Shown: positions 33,437-43,690 of the stretch, piece by piece
Position numbering within the stretch: position 1 is the first letter of the stretch
Layout: the number at the start of each line of letters is the position of its first letter
Source: an uncultured Pelagibacteraceae bacterium
GTDB lineage: Bacteria > Pseudomonadota > Alphaproteobacteria > Pelagibacterales > Pelagibacteraceae
Assembly (NCBI GenBank): GCA_902598015.1
Contig: CACJZT010000005.1
Span: forward strand, 18,303 to 82,302
DNA: 64,000 bases
Reading direction: 5' to 3'
The notes under the pieces: model-generated
Told to the model about the DNA's origin: nothing
The model's database searches: none
The model's input: the letters and a program-made list of their open reading frames with translations, nothing else
Program-made: the position numbers and the translations under genes

Positions 33437-33584
33437 AAAGAATTAGTAATACCTAAGCCAACAGCAATAAAAAAACCTAACCAGATTAAACCTTTAATAA
33501 AAAAAATGCAAAACTACCAAGTAATAAATATCTTCCATATTTATTTTTCTGTAGTTCTAACTTAAAGTTTTTTAAAAGCTTCAT
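33433..33584 (-). pseudogene. Small membrane protein gene with a homopolymer frameshift
   Basis: From ATG at 33582-33584 the frame reads MKLLKNFKLELQKNKYGRYL and then a hydrophobic stretch, and stops after 32 residues. The frame breaks in a run of eight A (eight T on the coding strand) at about 33508-33515. With one extra base the frame continues through ...IKGLIWLGFFIAVGLGITNSF to a TAA at 33433, giving a protein of about 51 residues with one membrane helix. The broken 3' part is open to the neighbour's stop, so this looks like a recent frameshift, a sequencing error, or slippage in the homopolymer. Confidence 0.6.
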
Positions 33585-33611
33585 TCTAATATAATTTATT
33601 ACAATTATTTT

Positions 33612-33974
33612 TTACTTGATCTTTTCCCACTCTTTCATACCACCAGTGATATTTTTGACATTTTTAACTCCCATATCCTTCATAGTTTTGGTTGCTAATG
33701 TTCCTTGTCCACCAACACCACAAAAAACTACATATTCTTTATCAGGATTATTTTTAAACATATCATTTTCAAGAGGACTTCCTTCTGCTAAGTAAAATTC
33801 TAATAAACCTCTATCTAAGTGAATTGCATTGCCGATCGTGCCTTTTGAAAAGCTCTCTTTGTCCCTAACATCGATAAATTGAACATTTGGGTCATTTAGC
33901 TTTTCTTTTACATCACTTGCGCTGATATTTTCAATTTCATTGCTTACGCTCATCAAATCATCAAATTTTTTCAT
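33612..33974 (-). CDS. Rhodanese-domain protein
   Basis: The 120-residue single rhodanese domain has the active-site Cys in YVVFCGVGGQG (near residue 84), the N-terminal IDVRDKESF motif (near residue 36) and AIHLDRGLLEF, and ends GGMKEWE. It would carry sulfur as a persulfide on that Cys; the acceptor is unknown. The active-site loop begins C-G rather than C-R, so substrate choice may differ from thiosulfate sulfurtransferases. It follows pnp by 15 bases on the same strand. Confidence 0.88.
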   Translation of the reverse strand: MKKFDDLMSVSNEIENISASDVKEKLNDPNVQFIDVRDKESFSKGTIGNAIHLDRGLLEFYLAEGSPLENDMFKNNPDKEYVVFCGVGGQGTLATKTMKDMGVKNVKNITGGMKEWEKIK

Positions 33975-33989
33975 ATTTCTCCTATAAAT

Positions 33990-36062
33990 TTATATTGCAG
34001 CTTGTTTAATTGATAACTTAACTTTTCCTCTATCAAAGCCTATTACTTTAACTTTAACTTCATCACCTTCTTTTACGACATCAGTTACCTTACCGACTCT
34101 TTTATCAGCAAGCTCTGATATGTGAACAAGGCCATCTTGTTTTCCCAGGAAATTAACAAATGCACCAAACTCCATAATTTTCATTACTTTTCCATTATAA
34201 ATTTTATTGAGTTCAGCTTTAGCAGTTAAGTCTTTAATCATTTGCATAGCTTTATTCCTAGACTCCTCATCTGGAGCAGCTACTGTGACTTCTCCTTCGT
34301 CATTGATGTCAACTTTGGCACCAGATACCTCAACTATTTCTCTTATAGTTGCACCACCTTTTCCAATGACTGTAGCAATATCCTTCTTATCTACAGAGAT
34401 TTTTTCCATTTTAGGTGTATGTTTTCCTACATCTTCTCTTGATTTGGATAAAGCTTTATTCATTTCACCTAGAATGTGAATTCTTCCATCTTTTGCTTGT
34501 TTTAAGGCTTGCTCCATAATTTCAAATGTTATTCCTGTAATTTTAATATCCATTTGAAGAGATGTTATTCCATCTTTAGTTCCAGCTACTTTAAAGTCCA
34601 TATCGCCTAGGTGATCTTCATCTCCAAGAATATCTGAAAGTACGCTAAAGTCATCTCCTTCTTTAATTAATCCCATTGCAATACCAGCAACTGGTTCTTT
34701 AATTGGTACTCCTGCATCCATCAAAGCCAAAGATGAACCACATACAGTTGCCATAGATGAAGAACCATTTGACTCGGTTATTTCTGATACAATTCTAAAT
34801 GTGTAGGGAAAATTCTCTTTAGATGGCAAAGAAGAATTTATTGCTCTCCAAGCTAATTTTCCATGACCTATTTCTCTTCTACCGGTTCCTATTCTACCAG
34901 TTTCTCCAACAGAGAAAGGTGGAAAATTATAGTGAAGCATAAATCTTTCTTTTTGTAATCCTTCAAGACTTTCTATTTTTTGCTCATCATCAGATGTACC
35001 AAGTGTAGTTGTAACTATTGCTTGAGTTTCTCCTCGAGTAAACAGAGCAGAGCCATGAACCCTTGGAAGAATTCCAACTTCACACATGATTGGTCTAACA
35101 TCTGCAAGACCTCTACCATCAATTCTATTTTTATTTTTTAGAATATCTGTTCTTACAATACTTTTTTCTAAATTTTTAAGTTCAGAATTTACATCAAGAT
35201 CTGTATAATTCTCATCTTCTTCATATAACTTTTTTGCTTTATCAGTTATCTCAGAAATTAAATTTGATCTTTCCTGTTTATCTTTTATTGAAAATGCTTT
35301 TTTAAGATCTTCTGTGAATTCACTTTCTAATTTATTTTTTACTTCCGAAAGATCTTTTTTCTCAACCACCCAATCAGGTTTTTTACATTCTTTAGTCAAT
35401 TCCTCTATCATTTGAATTACTGGGACAAATCCTTCATGGCCGAACTTAACAGCATTTAACATTTCTTCTTCGGTTAAGCCGCTTGCTTCGGATTCAACCA
35501 TTAAAACTGCATCTTTTGTTCCAGCTACTACAAGATCAAGTTTTGAATCTTTTAGTTCTGCTTTAGTGGGATTAAGAACGTATTCTCCTTTAATAAAGCC
35601 AACTCTAGACGCCCCAACAGGGCCTAAAAATGGCATTCCTGAGATAGCTAATGCAGCTGATGAGGCAATAATTGATAAAATATCTGCCTCATTCTCTTTA
35701 TCGTATGATATTACTGTTGGTAGTACCTGAACTTCGTTTTTAAATTCATCTGGGAAAAGTGGTCTGATAGGTCTGTCAATTAATCTTGAAATTAATGTTT
35801 CACTATCTGTTGGTCTTGCTTCTCTTTTAAAATATCCACCTGGAATTTTACCTGCTGCGTAATATTTTTCTTGATAATTTACTGACAATGGAAAGTAATC
35901 TATATCCGGATTAACTTTTTTAGCTCCAACTGCAGTTGCTAATACAACCGTTTCTCCACATTGCGCTACGATAGCGCCGTCTGCTTGTCTTGCAATTTTA
36001 CCTGTTTCTAAACTAATCTTTTTCCCTGCTACTTCTATTTCTTTCTTTACAACTTTAAACAT
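33990..36062 (-). CDS. pnp: Polynucleotide phosphorylase
   Basis: The 690-residue protein has two RNase PH domains, the second containing [11 protein letters not shown]. These are followed by the KH domain around [12 protein letters not shown] and an S1 domain with [28 protein letters not shown], ending KLSIKQAA. It degrades RNA phosphorolytically from the 3' end and may act with the SUV3-like helicase encoded at 3090 (inference). Its ATG directly follows the rpsO stop, the usual rpsO-pnp pairing. Confidence 0.97.
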   Translation of the reverse strand: MFKVVKKEIEVAGKKISLETGKIARQADGAIVAQCGETVVLATAVGAKKVNPDIDYFPLSVNYQEKYYAAGKIPGGYFKREARPTDSETLISRLIDRPIRPLFPDEFKNEVQVLPTVISYDKENEADILSIIASSAALAISGMPFLGPVGASRVGFIKGEYVLNPTKAELKDSKLDLVVAGTKDAVLMVESEASGLTEEEMLNAVKFGHEGFVPVIQMIEELTKECKKPDWVVEKKDLSEVKNKLESEFTEDLKKAFSIKDKQERSNLISEITDKAKKLYEEDENYTDLDVNSELKNLEKSIVRTDILKNKNRIDGRGLADVRPIMCEVGILPRVHGSALFTRGETQAIVTTTLGTSDDEQKIESLEGLQKERFMLHYNFPPFSVGETGRIGTGRREIGHGKLAWRAINSSLPSKENFPYTFRIVSEITESNGSSSMATVCGSSLALMDAGVPIKEPVAGIAMGLIKEGDDFSVLSDILGDEDHLGDMDFKVAGTKDGITSLQMDIKITGITFEIMEQALKQAKDGRIHILGEMNKALSKSREDVGKHTPKMEKISVDKKDIATVIGKGGATIREIVEVSGAKVDINDEGEVTVAAPDEESRNKAMQMIKDLTAKAELNKIYNGKVMKIMEFGAFVNFLGKQDGLVHISELADKRVGKVTDVVKEGDEVKVKVIGFDRGKVKLSIKQAAI

Positions 36063-36311
36063 TTACTTCCTTAAATTTAATTTTGATATTACTTCTTTAT
36101 AAGACTCCATTTTATTTTTCTTTAAATAGTCTAATAATTTTTTTCTTCTATTTACCGCTCTTAAAAGTCCAACAGATGAGTGTTTATCTTTTTTGAACTG
36201 TTTAATATGTTTAGACAAGTTCTCAATTTTATCAGTCAATTGAGCAACCTGAACTTCTGAAGAACCTGTATCCTTATCATGGATTGCTAGTTCTTTTGAT
36301 TTATTTACCAT
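36063..36311 (-). CDS. rpsO: 30S ribosomal protein S15
   Basis: The 82-residue protein contains DTGSSEVQVAQLTDKI, HSSVGLLRAVNRRKKLLDYL and a basic end, all S15 landmarks. It is slightly shorter than the usual 88-89 residues, missing several N-terminal residues. It binds the central domain of 16S rRNA. It lies directly downstream of rbfA; the usual truB between them is absent. Confidence 0.97.
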   Translation of the reverse strand: MVNKSKELAIHDKDTGSSEVQVAQLTDKIENLSKHIKQFKKDKHSSVGLLRAVNRRKKLLDYLKKNKMESYKEVISKLNLRK

Positions 36312-36321
36312 TTTCGTTTCC

Positions 36322-36687
36322 TTACTTATTTGTTTGTTTGATTAAATTTTCAATTTTTTCTGCATAATCAAAAGAATCATCTTTTACAAAAAATAGTTTA
36401 GGTAAAAACTTCATCACTATTTTTTTTGATAAAACTTTTCTAATTATAAATGAAAATTCCTTTAATTTAGTAACGACTTCTTCAGCATCTTTTCCACCTA
36501 AAGGCATTACAAAAATTTTTGCTGTTTTTAAATCCGGAGACATTCTAACTTCAGTAACTGTTATTTCTTTTGTAGATAATGTAGGCAATTTTGCTTCATC
36601 TCTTATAAATAACATTCCTAAAGCTTGCTTAATCATTTCACCAACCCTTAGTTGTCTTTGAGTAACTGGTTTACCTAAATTAGTCAT
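36322..36687 (-). CDS. rbfA: Ribosome-binding factor A
   Basis: The 121-residue protein has the KH-like fold motif: RQLRVGEMIKQALGMLF at the start, EITVTEVRMSPDLKTAKIFVMPLGG in the middle, and MKFLPKLFFVKDDSFDYAEKI near the end. It helps mature the 16S 5' end and 30S subunits. Its start codon overlaps the infB stop by one base. Confidence 0.95.
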   Translation of the reverse strand: MTNLGKPVTQRQLRVGEMIKQALGMLFIRDEAKLPTLSTKEITVTEVRMSPDLKTAKIFVMPLGGKDAEEVVTKLKEFSFIIRKVLSKKIVMKFLPKLFFVKDDSFDYAEKIENLIKQTNK

Positions 36688-38906
36688 TATATTGTTCTCT
36701 CTGTTATTGTTGAATTGTACACTTCAATTACGTCATTTTTCTGGAAATCAACAAAATCCTTTAATGTTATTCCACACTCTAGTCCAGCAGATACTTGTTT
36801 AGTTTGATTTTTTTCTCTAAAAATTGAACTTATTTTTCCATTAAAAATTATAGCACCATCTCTGATTACTCTTGCACTTGAGTCTTGAGTAATTTCTCCA
36901 TCAGTTACTTTTGAACCTGCTACTTTACCTACTTTTGAAACCTTGAATATTTCGAGTATCTCTGCTGTTCCTATTATTTTTTCATCTACTTCTGGTGTTA
37001 ATAGACCAGACATTTTACTTTTTATAAAATCTAAAACTTCATAAATAATATTATAACTTGATATAGAAATTTTTTCTTGTTCAGCTCTTTTTTTAGCTTC
37101 TTTACTTGGTTTTACATTGAATGCAATTATTACAGCGTTAGAGGCTTTGGCTAAAGTAACATCAGTTTCTGTTACCATACCAATATCTGATAAAAGTATC
37201 TTTGCCTTTACTTCATCGTGTTTAATTTGATTTATTGCATTTTTTATAGCCTCTGATGAACCATGAACATCTGATTTTATAATGATATTTAGTTCTTGAG
37301 AAGATGCATCTTTGAATGCTGAGTCTTGAGTAACAAATGACATTGGATTTTTGCTCTCTTTTACTTCATGTATTCTTGCATCACAAAGAGTTTTGGCCTC
37401 TTTCTCACTTTTCAATACTATAAAATCATCCCCTGATTTTGCCGCTCCGTTAATACCTAGTATTTCTACTGGCGTTGCAGGTTCAGCGTTATCGATTTGT
37501 TTTCCTTGATCATTTATTATGGCTCTAACTTTTCCCCATTTTAAACCACTGACAAAATAGTCACCTTTTTTTAAAGTTCCCCCAGTAACAATTATATTTG
37601 CAATTGGTCCTCTACCAATATCAATTTTTGATTCTAGAACTATTCCTTTTGCAGCAGTATCAAAATCAGTTTTTAGATCTAATATTTCTGCTTGTAAGAT
37701 AATACTCTCTACTAACTTATCTAAATTTTGATTTGTTTTTGTAGAAATTTCTACCATTAAAGTATCTCCTGATAAATCTTCAGCTATTAACTCATATTCT
37801 AAAAGTTGATTTTTAATTTTTTGAGGATCAGCTTCAGGAAGATCACACTTATTTATTGCTACAACAATTGGTACTTTAGCAGCCTTTGCATGTTTAATTG
37901 ATTCTATAGTTTGTGGTTTTACACCATCATCAGCCGCAACAACAAGAATAACTATATCAGTTAACTTTGAACCTCTAGCTCGCATTTCAGTGAATGCTGC
38001 ATGACCAGGTGTATCGATGAAAGTTATTTTATTTTTTTCATATGTAATTTGATATGCTCCTATATGTTGAGTAATACCACCAAATTCTCCAGAAACAACA
38101 TTCGCTTTTCTCAACACATCTAAAACTGATGTCTTGCCGTGATCAACGTGCCCCATAACCGTTACAATAGGTGCTCTGCTCTTTAGATTTTGAGTTTTAA
38201 CTTCTTTAATTTTTTCTAAAATTTCCTCTACTTTTTCCTCTTTTACAGGATTATGTCCAAATTCCTTAACCAAATACTCTGCTGTATCAGCATCAATTGT
38301 ATGATTTATCGTAACTGTCACACCCATACCCATCAAATGTTTTATGATGCTACTTGATTGTTCAGCCATTCTATTCGCTAATTCTCTTATAGTTATAACT
38401 TCAGGTATATTAATATCTCTTTTAACTGGTTTAAAATTATCTTTAGTATCGTCTTTATTTAGTAATCTATTTTCTTTTTGTTTTGCTCTTTTTAGTGAGG
38501 CTAAACTTCTTGATCTTGTACCAATATCATCTCCACTTAATGCTCTAGAAACTGTAAGTTTTAATTCTCTTCTCTTTCCCCCAAGTTTTTGGGATTTACT
38601 ATCTTTTTGAACATTCTCACCTTTTAATCTCCTTGTTGCCCTTTGCTCCGCTAATTTTCTCTTTTCAAAATCAGATGTAATTGGTGATGGAGGCTTAGAA
38701 AAATTTGTTTTTTTTGGTATAAATGTTTTTTGTAATTTATTTTCCGTTGATTTAGCTCCTCTAGAAAAGTTTGGTTTACCACCAAACCTTGAAGTTCTTT
38801 TTTCTATTACAACTGTATTTTTCGATTGAGATCTCGCTTGTTCAATACTACTAATTGTCTTCTTGGAGGCTCCAGAAATTGATAACTTTAATTTTTTCTT
38901 TTCCAT
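36687..38906 (-). CDS. infB: Translation initiation factor IF-2
   Basis: The 739-residue protein has a basic, low-complexity N-terminal region (residues 1-165) and the IF2 N-domain ([20 protein letters not shown]). The GTPase core has [28 protein letters not shown] and NKCD, followed by IF2 domains II-IV. It delivers initiator fMet-tRNA to the 30S subunit with GTP. It follows nusA by 10 bases; the ylxR gene that often lies between nusA and infB is missing. Confidence 0.97.
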   Translation of the reverse strand: MEKKKLKLSISGASKKTISSIEQARSQSKNTVVIEKRTSRFGGKPNFSRGAKSTENKLQKTFIPKKTNFSKPPSPITSDFEKRKLAEQRATRRLKGENVQKDSKSQKLGGKRRELKLTVSRALSGDDIGTRSRSLASLKRAKQKENRLLNKDDTKDNFKPVKRDINIPEVITIRELANRMAEQSSSIIKHLMGMGVTVTINHTIDADTAEYLVKEFGHNPVKEEKVEEILEKIKEVKTQNLKSRAPIVTVMGHVDHGKTSVLDVLRKANVVSGEFGGITQHIGAYQITYEKNKITFIDTPGHAAFTEMRARGSKLTDIVILVVAADDGVKPQTIESIKHAKAAKVPIVVAINKCDLPEADPQKIKNQLLEYELIAEDLSGDTLMVEISTKTNQNLDKLVESIILQAEILDLKTDFDTAAKGIVLESKIDIGRGPIANIIVTGGTLKKGDYFVSGLKWGKVRAIINDQGKQIDNAEPATPVEILGINGAAKSGDDFIVLKSEKEAKTLCDARIHEVKESKNPMSFVTQDSAFKDASSQELNIIIKSDVHGSSEAIKNAINQIKHDEVKAKILLSDIGMVTETDVTLAKASNAVIIAFNVKPSKEAKKRAEQEKISISSYNIIYEVLDFIKSKMSGLLTPEVDEKIIGTAEILEIFKVSKVGKVAGSKVTDGEITQDSSARVIRDGAIIFNGKISSIFREKNQTKQVSAGLECGITLKDFVDFQKNDVIEVYNSTITERTI

Positions 38907-38916
38907 TTTTCATCTC

Positions 38917-40470
38917 TCAATCTTGATAGACTATATTTCTCGCAGACATAATTAAATCGTCTGCTTCTTTTTTTGAAAGAGCAAAATCTTCTAAATACCC
39001 TTTAATTTTTACTCTTTCACCTTTAACTACATCATAGCCACCAGTCAACTCATCAGATGCCAAGTCAGCAAAATCGTTTAATGTAAGTATTTTTTGTTCA
39101 CCAAGTGTTAATAGCATTCCAGGTGTTAAACCTTTGTGATTAATTAAATCATTCTCTAATCCTAAATCTTTAATCCTTTTAGCAATTTCTTCCTGGTCTT
39201 TTTGATAAAATTCTTTTGCTCTTTCTATTAGTTCCTTTGCAGTTTCCTCTTCAATTCCCTCTATTTTCATCAATGCCACGGGGTCACTTTCTTTAATATC
39301 ATCTATTGATGAGAAACCTTCAGCTACAAGCAACTGGCCTAATGTTTCATCTAATTCCAAGTTTTTTACAAAATTATCCGTCTTTTCCTTAAACTCTATC
39401 TGTCTTCTCTCAGAATCCTCTTGATCGGTCATAATGTTGATTTCATAATTCATTAATTTTGTTGCAAGCCTAACATTTTGCCCTCTTCTTCCAATTGCTT
39501 TGCTTAGATTTTCTTCTGTTAAAATAACATCAAGTTTTCTTCCTTCTTCATCTACATTTACTCTTTGTACTTCCGCGGGTGATAATGCATTTGCAACTAC
39601 AACTGCTGGATCTTCAGACCAATTAACTATATCAATTTTTTCTCCTTGAAGTTCATTTACAACTGCTTGAACTCTACTACCTCTCATACCTACACATGCT
39701 CCAACTGGGTCCAATGAAGTATCGATTGCTTTTACACAAATTTTAGCTCTACTACCCGGATCTCTAGAAGATGATTTTATCTCTATAAGACCATCATAAA
39801 TTTCTGGAACTTCTTGAATAAATAATTTCTCCATAAACTTAGGATGAGCTCTTGAAAGAAATATTTGTTGTCCTCTTGGTTCCCTTCTTACATCAAGACA
39901 ATATGCTTTTACTCTATCACCAGCTTTTATATTCTCTCGTGGGATCATCTCATTTTTTTGAATTATTGCCTCTGTTCTTCCCAGATCTACAATTACATTC
40001 CCAAATTCTAATCTTTTAACAATACCACTTAAAATAGTATCAATTTTATCTTTAAAATCATTATACTGTCTTTCCCTTTCTGCTTCTCTTACGTTAAAAC
40101 TAATTACTTGTTTTGCGGTTTGAGCTGCAATTCTTCCAAAGTCAAATGAGGGTAGTGGTTGAAGTACTTCATCGCCTATCTGTTTTCCTTCATTATTTTC
40201 ATTAAGCTTAATTGCATCATCCAGAGTTATTTCTAAATTATAATTTTCAGGATTTTCTACTATCACCAATTTTCTAAAAATTCCTATGTCTCCGCTTTCT
40301 CTATCAATTTCAACTTTTATTTCATTTTCAGTTCCAAACTTAGATTTAGCTGCTTTTGCAATACCATTTTCCATTGAGCCTATTATTAGCTCTTTATCGA
40401 TAGATTTTTCTAAAGCTACTGCTTCAGCTATTCTTATCAACTCTAATTTATCTGCTCTTCTATTTAACAT
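38917..40470 (-). CDS. nusA: Transcription termination/antitermination factor NusA
   Basis: The 517-residue protein has the RNAP-binding N-domain, an S1 domain (SGIVKRLEFGNVIVDLG), two KH domains (CVGMRGSRVQAVVNEL and KAIGRRGQNVRLATKL) and a C-terminal acidic repeat region. NusA slows RNA polymerase and boosts hairpin termination. The ATG at 40468-40470 has an AGGA ribosome-binding site. Only 13 bases separate it from an intrinsic terminator, which suggests regulation by its own product. It heads nusA-infB-rbfA-rpsO-pnp; rimP, the usual upstream gene, is not here. Confidence 0.97.
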   Translation of the reverse strand: MLNRRADKLELIRIAEAVALEKSIDKELIIGSMENGIAKAAKSKFGTENEIKVEIDRESGDIGIFRKLVIVENPENYNLEITLDDAIKLNENNEGKQIGDEVLQPLPSFDFGRIAAQTAKQVISFNVREAERERQYNDFKDKIDTILSGIVKRLEFGNVIVDLGRTEAIIQKNEMIPRENIKAGDRVKAYCLDVRREPRGQQIFLSRAHPKFMEKLFIQEVPEIYDGLIEIKSSSRDPGSRAKICVKAIDTSLDPVGACVGMRGSRVQAVVNELQGEKIDIVNWSEDPAVVVANALSPAEVQRVNVDEEGRKLDVILTEENLSKAIGRRGQNVRLATKLMNYEINIMTDQEDSERRQIEFKEKTDNFVKNLELDETLGQLLVAEGFSSIDDIKESDPVALMKIEGIEEETAKELIERAKEFYQKDQEEIAKRIKDLGLENDLINHKGLTPGMLLTLGEQKILTLNDFADLASDELTGGYDVVKGERVKIKGYLEDFALSKKEADDLIMSARNIVYQD

Positions 40471-40483
40471 TCTTATTAATCCT

Positions 40484-40510
40484 AAAAAAAAATGGGCCGA
40501 AGCCCATTTT
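40484..40510 (-). terminator. Strong intrinsic terminator immediately before nusA
   Basis: On the minus strand AAAATGGGC, loop TTCG, GCCCATTTT continues into a run of nine T (40484-40492 read on the other strand). It is a 9-bp stem with a stable UUCG loop and a full U tract. It follows metK and ends 13 bases before the nusA start codon, so it can serve both as the metK terminator and as an attenuator in the nusA leader. Confidence 0.85.
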
Positions 40511-40532
40511 GAAATTTCAATAATGTGTTTGA

Positions 40533-40560
40533 AATATATTTATTTTTTTTTAATATTCAA
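40533..40560 (-). promoter_or_regulatory. Possible nusA promoter between metK and the terminator
   Basis: On the minus strand TTGAAT (40555-40560), a 16-base spacer and TATATT (40533-40538). A transcript from it would begin near 40526 and contain the hairpin at 40484-40510 before nusA. Both boxes match only partly, in AT-rich DNA. Confidence 0.4.
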
Positions 40561-40566
40561 CTTTAT

Positions 40567-41730
40567 TTACTTGTTAAATACGTTTGATTTATCTGTTTTT
40601 TCCCATGAAAATGATCCTTTATCATCAGGAAGTCTTCCAAAATGTCCATAAGCAGCTGTTTTTTCATAGATTGGTTTATTCAAACCTAGCATTTCTCTTA
40701 TTCCTCTTGGACTTAAATCAAAATTTTCACTTATAAGCTTTTCCACGTGCTTATTTTTTTCTTCATCATTATCAAATAAATCTACGTAAATTGACAAAGG
40801 TTTCGATACTCCTATTGCATAAGCAAGCTGGATTAAACATTTATCAGAGATTTTGGATGCAACAACATTTTTTGCTAGATATCTTGATGCATAAGCTGCT
40901 GACCTATCTACTTTAGTTGGATCTTTTCCTGAAAATGCACCTCCACCATGAGGAGCAGCTCCACCATATGTATCAACAATAATTTTTCTACCTGTCAAAC
41001 CACTATCACCGTCCGGCCCCCCTATTACAAAATTTCCTGTAGGATTTACATAAATTTCATTTTCGTCCAATGAATTTAATAAATCTTTAGGTATTGATCT
41101 TTCAATATAAGGTTTAACTAGCTCTCTTACTTGAGCTTGATTTATATTAGGCGAGTGTTGAGTTGATATTACGACTGATTTAACTGATGATGGTTTTCCA
41201 TCTTTATATTCAATTGTAATTTGGCTTTTTGAGTCTGGTTCTATATTTTTTAATTTTCCAGACTTTCTGTCTTCAGCCATTAGTCTCAATATTTTATGAG
41301 AATAATGTATTGGTGCTGGCATAAGGACATCCGTTTCGTTACAAGCATAACCAAACATAATTCCTTGGTCACCTGCACCCTCGTCTTTATTTACAGATGA
41401 GTCTACACCCATAGCAATATCAGCAGATTGAGAATGCAAATGACTTTCGACTGATGTTGCTTCCTTCCAAGTAAATCCATCTTGATCATAACCTATATCT
41501 TTGATGCAATGTCGAACTTTTTCTATTAAATCCTCTTTTTTAATATCTGGACCTCTTACTTCGCCAGCTAAGACAACTTTATTTGTTGTTGTTAAAGTTT
41601 CACAAGCAACTCTCGATTGAGGTTCAGCAGCCAAATATGTATCTACAACCATATCTGAAATTCTATCACAAACTTTATCTGGATGACCTTCAGACACTGA
41701 CTCGCTGGTAAATAAGTAATCTTTTTTCAT
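40567..41730 (-). CDS. metK: S-adenosylmethionine synthetase
   Basis: The 387-residue protein contains [20 protein letters not shown] at the start, [12 protein letters not shown] in the middle and [19 protein letters not shown] in the C-terminal third, all methionine adenosyltransferase signatures. It makes SAM from methionine and ATP. Its start overlaps the lnt stop by 4 bases, so no leader riboswitch is possible directly upstream; SAM-dependent control would have to act elsewhere. Confidence 0.97.
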   Translation of the reverse strand: MKKDYLFTSESVSEGHPDKVCDRISDMVVDTYLAAEPQSRVACETLTTTNKVVLAGEVRGPDIKKEDLIEKVRHCIKDIGYDQDGFTWKEATSVESHLHSQSADIAMGVDSSVNKDEGAGDQGIMFGYACNETDVLMPAPIHYSHKILRLMAEDRKSGKLKNIEPDSKSQITIEYKDGKPSSVKSVVISTQHSPNINQAQVRELVKPYIERSIPKDLLNSLDENEIYVNPTGNFVIGGPDGDSGLTGRKIIVDTYGGAAPHGGGAFSGKDPTKVDRSAAYASRYLAKNVVASKISDKCLIQLAYAIGVSKPLSIYVDLFDNDEEKNKHVEKLISENFDLSPRGIREMLGLNKPIYEKTAAYGHFGRLPDDKGSFSWEKTDKSNVFNK

Positions 41731-43247
41731 TTATTCTCCCTAATTTTTAAAATCACGATGAAAGTAGTATAAATTAAGACAAAATAAAAGAAGATCTTGT
41801 TACCGTGTTTAGCAAAATAAGTTTTATCAACACGTTTGATTTTATTAATATCAAAATATCCTTTTTCTCTAATTTGTTTAATAATTTGACCTTTTGGATT
41901 TACAAAAGCAGATACTCCATTGTTTGAAGACCTAATAACATTTTTACCTTCCTCAATTGATCTGAATATCGAGTGAGTCAAATGTTGAGCCGGTCCAATA
42001 GATTTGCCAAACCAACCATCCTCAGAAATATTTAATATAAAATCGTAATATTTTTTATTTGGATTAATTTTTCCAGAATATATAATTTCATAACAGATAA
42101 GTGGGATAAATTTAAATTGATCAATATTGAAAACTTCTCTTTTATTGTCAGATGAAAACGATTGGTATCCTTGGGTTATTTTTTTTAAACCTACTCTTTT
42201 AAAGAACTTTTCAAAAGGTAAAAATTCTCCGAATGGAACAAGTTTATTCTTGTTATATTTGTACAATAAGTCTGAATTATTATTTAATACTACTAAGGAA
42301 TTATAAATTTTATTATCTTTAATACTATTAATTCCCAAGATGACCTTATGGTTTAAATTATATTTTTTTTTGAAGATATCTTTAAATAATTTCAGATCTT
42401 TAAAGTAAATACTAGTAATTATACCCTCAGGAAAAATAAATATTTTTTTTTTAGATTTATTTGGATTGCTCAAAGTAAGTAATTCATCGATATTTTTTTC
42501 TGGACTCTGGTTTGTTAAGAATCTTTCAATTGGTATATTTGGAGAAACAACTCGAATAACAGAATCTAGCTTGTCGTATTTTTTTTTTTCAAAATTTTTA
42601 ATATTAAAGTATCCATACAAATAATTTATTACTACTAAAATTAAACCAGAACAAAAAATGAGTGCTGTAAGCGAACTTTTAAGCTTATTAAAAAATATTA
42701 TCGGTAATAAAAAAATAGTAATTGATAATAAATTTAATGAGTAGGTCCCTACATAAGATAAAATTTGTAAGGATGGTAAGTAATTTGAAATACTAAAAAC
42801 TATTAGATTCCAAGGGAAACCGCCAAAAATAAAACTTCTTAGAAATTCAATGCCGCCAAAAAAAATTGAAAAAATTAAAACTGATGAGAGTTTATTTTTT
42901 AAATTAAAAAAGCTACTTAGAAAAGTAACTAAACCATAAAATATTCCCAAAAATAGAGGAATTAATATTAATGCAAATGGAATAATAAATTTAAAATTTA
43001 TATCGAATTTTAAAGAATTTGTAATCCAATAAAGGTTAGAAATAAAATAACCAAATCCAAAGGCCAAGCCAATAAAAAATGATATAATTTTTTTATGGGC
43101 ATAATTTATTAATATATAAAGTAATGTAGGGAGTGTTAAAAAATTAATAAATGCAAAATTATATGGTGGTAAACTAAATGATGTTATTATACCTAATAAC
43201 AAACATATTAAATATAGATAAGCTTTATTTTCTAGAATAGATTTCAA
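41727..43247 (-). CDS. lnt: Apolipoprotein N-acyltransferase
   Basis: The 506-residue protein has about seven N-terminal membrane helices and a periplasmic nitrilase-like domain with the Glu in FPEGIIT, the Lys in [12 protein letters not shown] and the Cys in [11 protein letters not shown], the catalytic triad. A last helix lies near the C-terminus. It adds the third acyl chain to outer-membrane lipoproteins; the LptM-like and BON lipoproteins in this window are candidate substrates. It overlaps ybeY and metK by 4 bases each. Confidence 0.93.
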   Translation of the reverse strand: MKSILENKAYLYLICLLLGIITSFSLPPYNFAFINFLTLPTLLYILINYAHKKIISFFIGLAFGFGYFISNLYWITNSLKFDINFKFIIPFALILIPLFLGIFYGLVTFLSSFFNLKNKLSSVLIFSIFFGGIEFLRSFIFGGFPWNLIVFSISNYLPSLQILSYVGTYSLNLLSITIFLLPIIFFNKLKSSLTALIFCSGLILVVINYLYGYFNIKNFEKKKYDKLDSVIRVVSPNIPIERFLTNQSPEKNIDELLTLSNPNKSKKKIFIFPEGIITSIYFKDLKLFKDIFKKKYNLNHKVILGINSIKDNKIYNSLVVLNNNSDLLYKYNKNKLVPFGEFLPFEKFFKRVGLKKITQGYQSFSSDNKREVFNIDQFKFIPLICYEIIYSGKINPNKKYYDFILNISEDGWFGKSIGPAQHLTHSIFRSIEEGKNVIRSSNNGVSAFVNPKGQIIKQIREKGYFDINKIKRVDKTYFAKHGNKIFFYFVLIYTTFIVILKIRENK

Positions 43248-43690
43248 TTTATTTTATTCAATTTTTTAAATATTAAATTTTCTTTTTTCTTCATTAAATA
43301 ATAATCTTTATAATTTTTATGATCATATCCTAAGAGATGTAAATAACCGTGTATCCACATTTTATCTAATTCACGATTAAAACTAGATGATTTTGCTCTT
43401 CTATTAATTATTTCAAAAGAAATTGCTATATCTCCTAAATATATTTTATTTTTTAATTTAACTTTTAAAGGAAAAGAAAGTACGTCTGTTGAAACATTTT
43501 TATTTCTAAATTTTGAATTTAAATCTTTCATTTTTTTGTTATTCGTAAGCATCACAGTAAATTCTTGGTTTTGATTTTTAAATGTACTAAATTTAGATAA
43601 TTTGTTTAATTTCTTTTTGAAGTAAATTTCTGGTTTTTTTAATCTTTTTTCCCAAATTTTTTTGTCTAAAACTATGTTGGCTTTAATCAT
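43244..43690 (-). CDS. ybeY: Endoribonuclease YbeY
   Basis: The 148-residue protein ends with WIHGYLHLLGYDHKNYKD, the three-His zinc-binding motif HGxLHLxGYDH, and has STDVLSFPL in the middle. It processes 16S rRNA 3' ends and takes part in ribosome quality control. It sits between phoH and lnt; the corC-type gene often found after ybeY is missing. Confidence 0.95.
   Translation of the reverse strand: MIKANIVLDKKIWEKRLKKPEIYFKKKLNKLSKFSTFKNQNQEFTVMLTNNKKMKDLNSKFRNKNVSTDVLSFPLKVKLKNKIYLGDIAISFEIINRRAKSSSFNRELDKMWIHGYLHLLGYDHKNYKDYYLMKKKENLIFKKLNKIN

Noticed and set aside
41727..41760. SAM riboswitch ahead of metK
   Set aside because: metK starts inside the lnt stop codon, leaving no leader, and no riboswitch-like pairing is visible.
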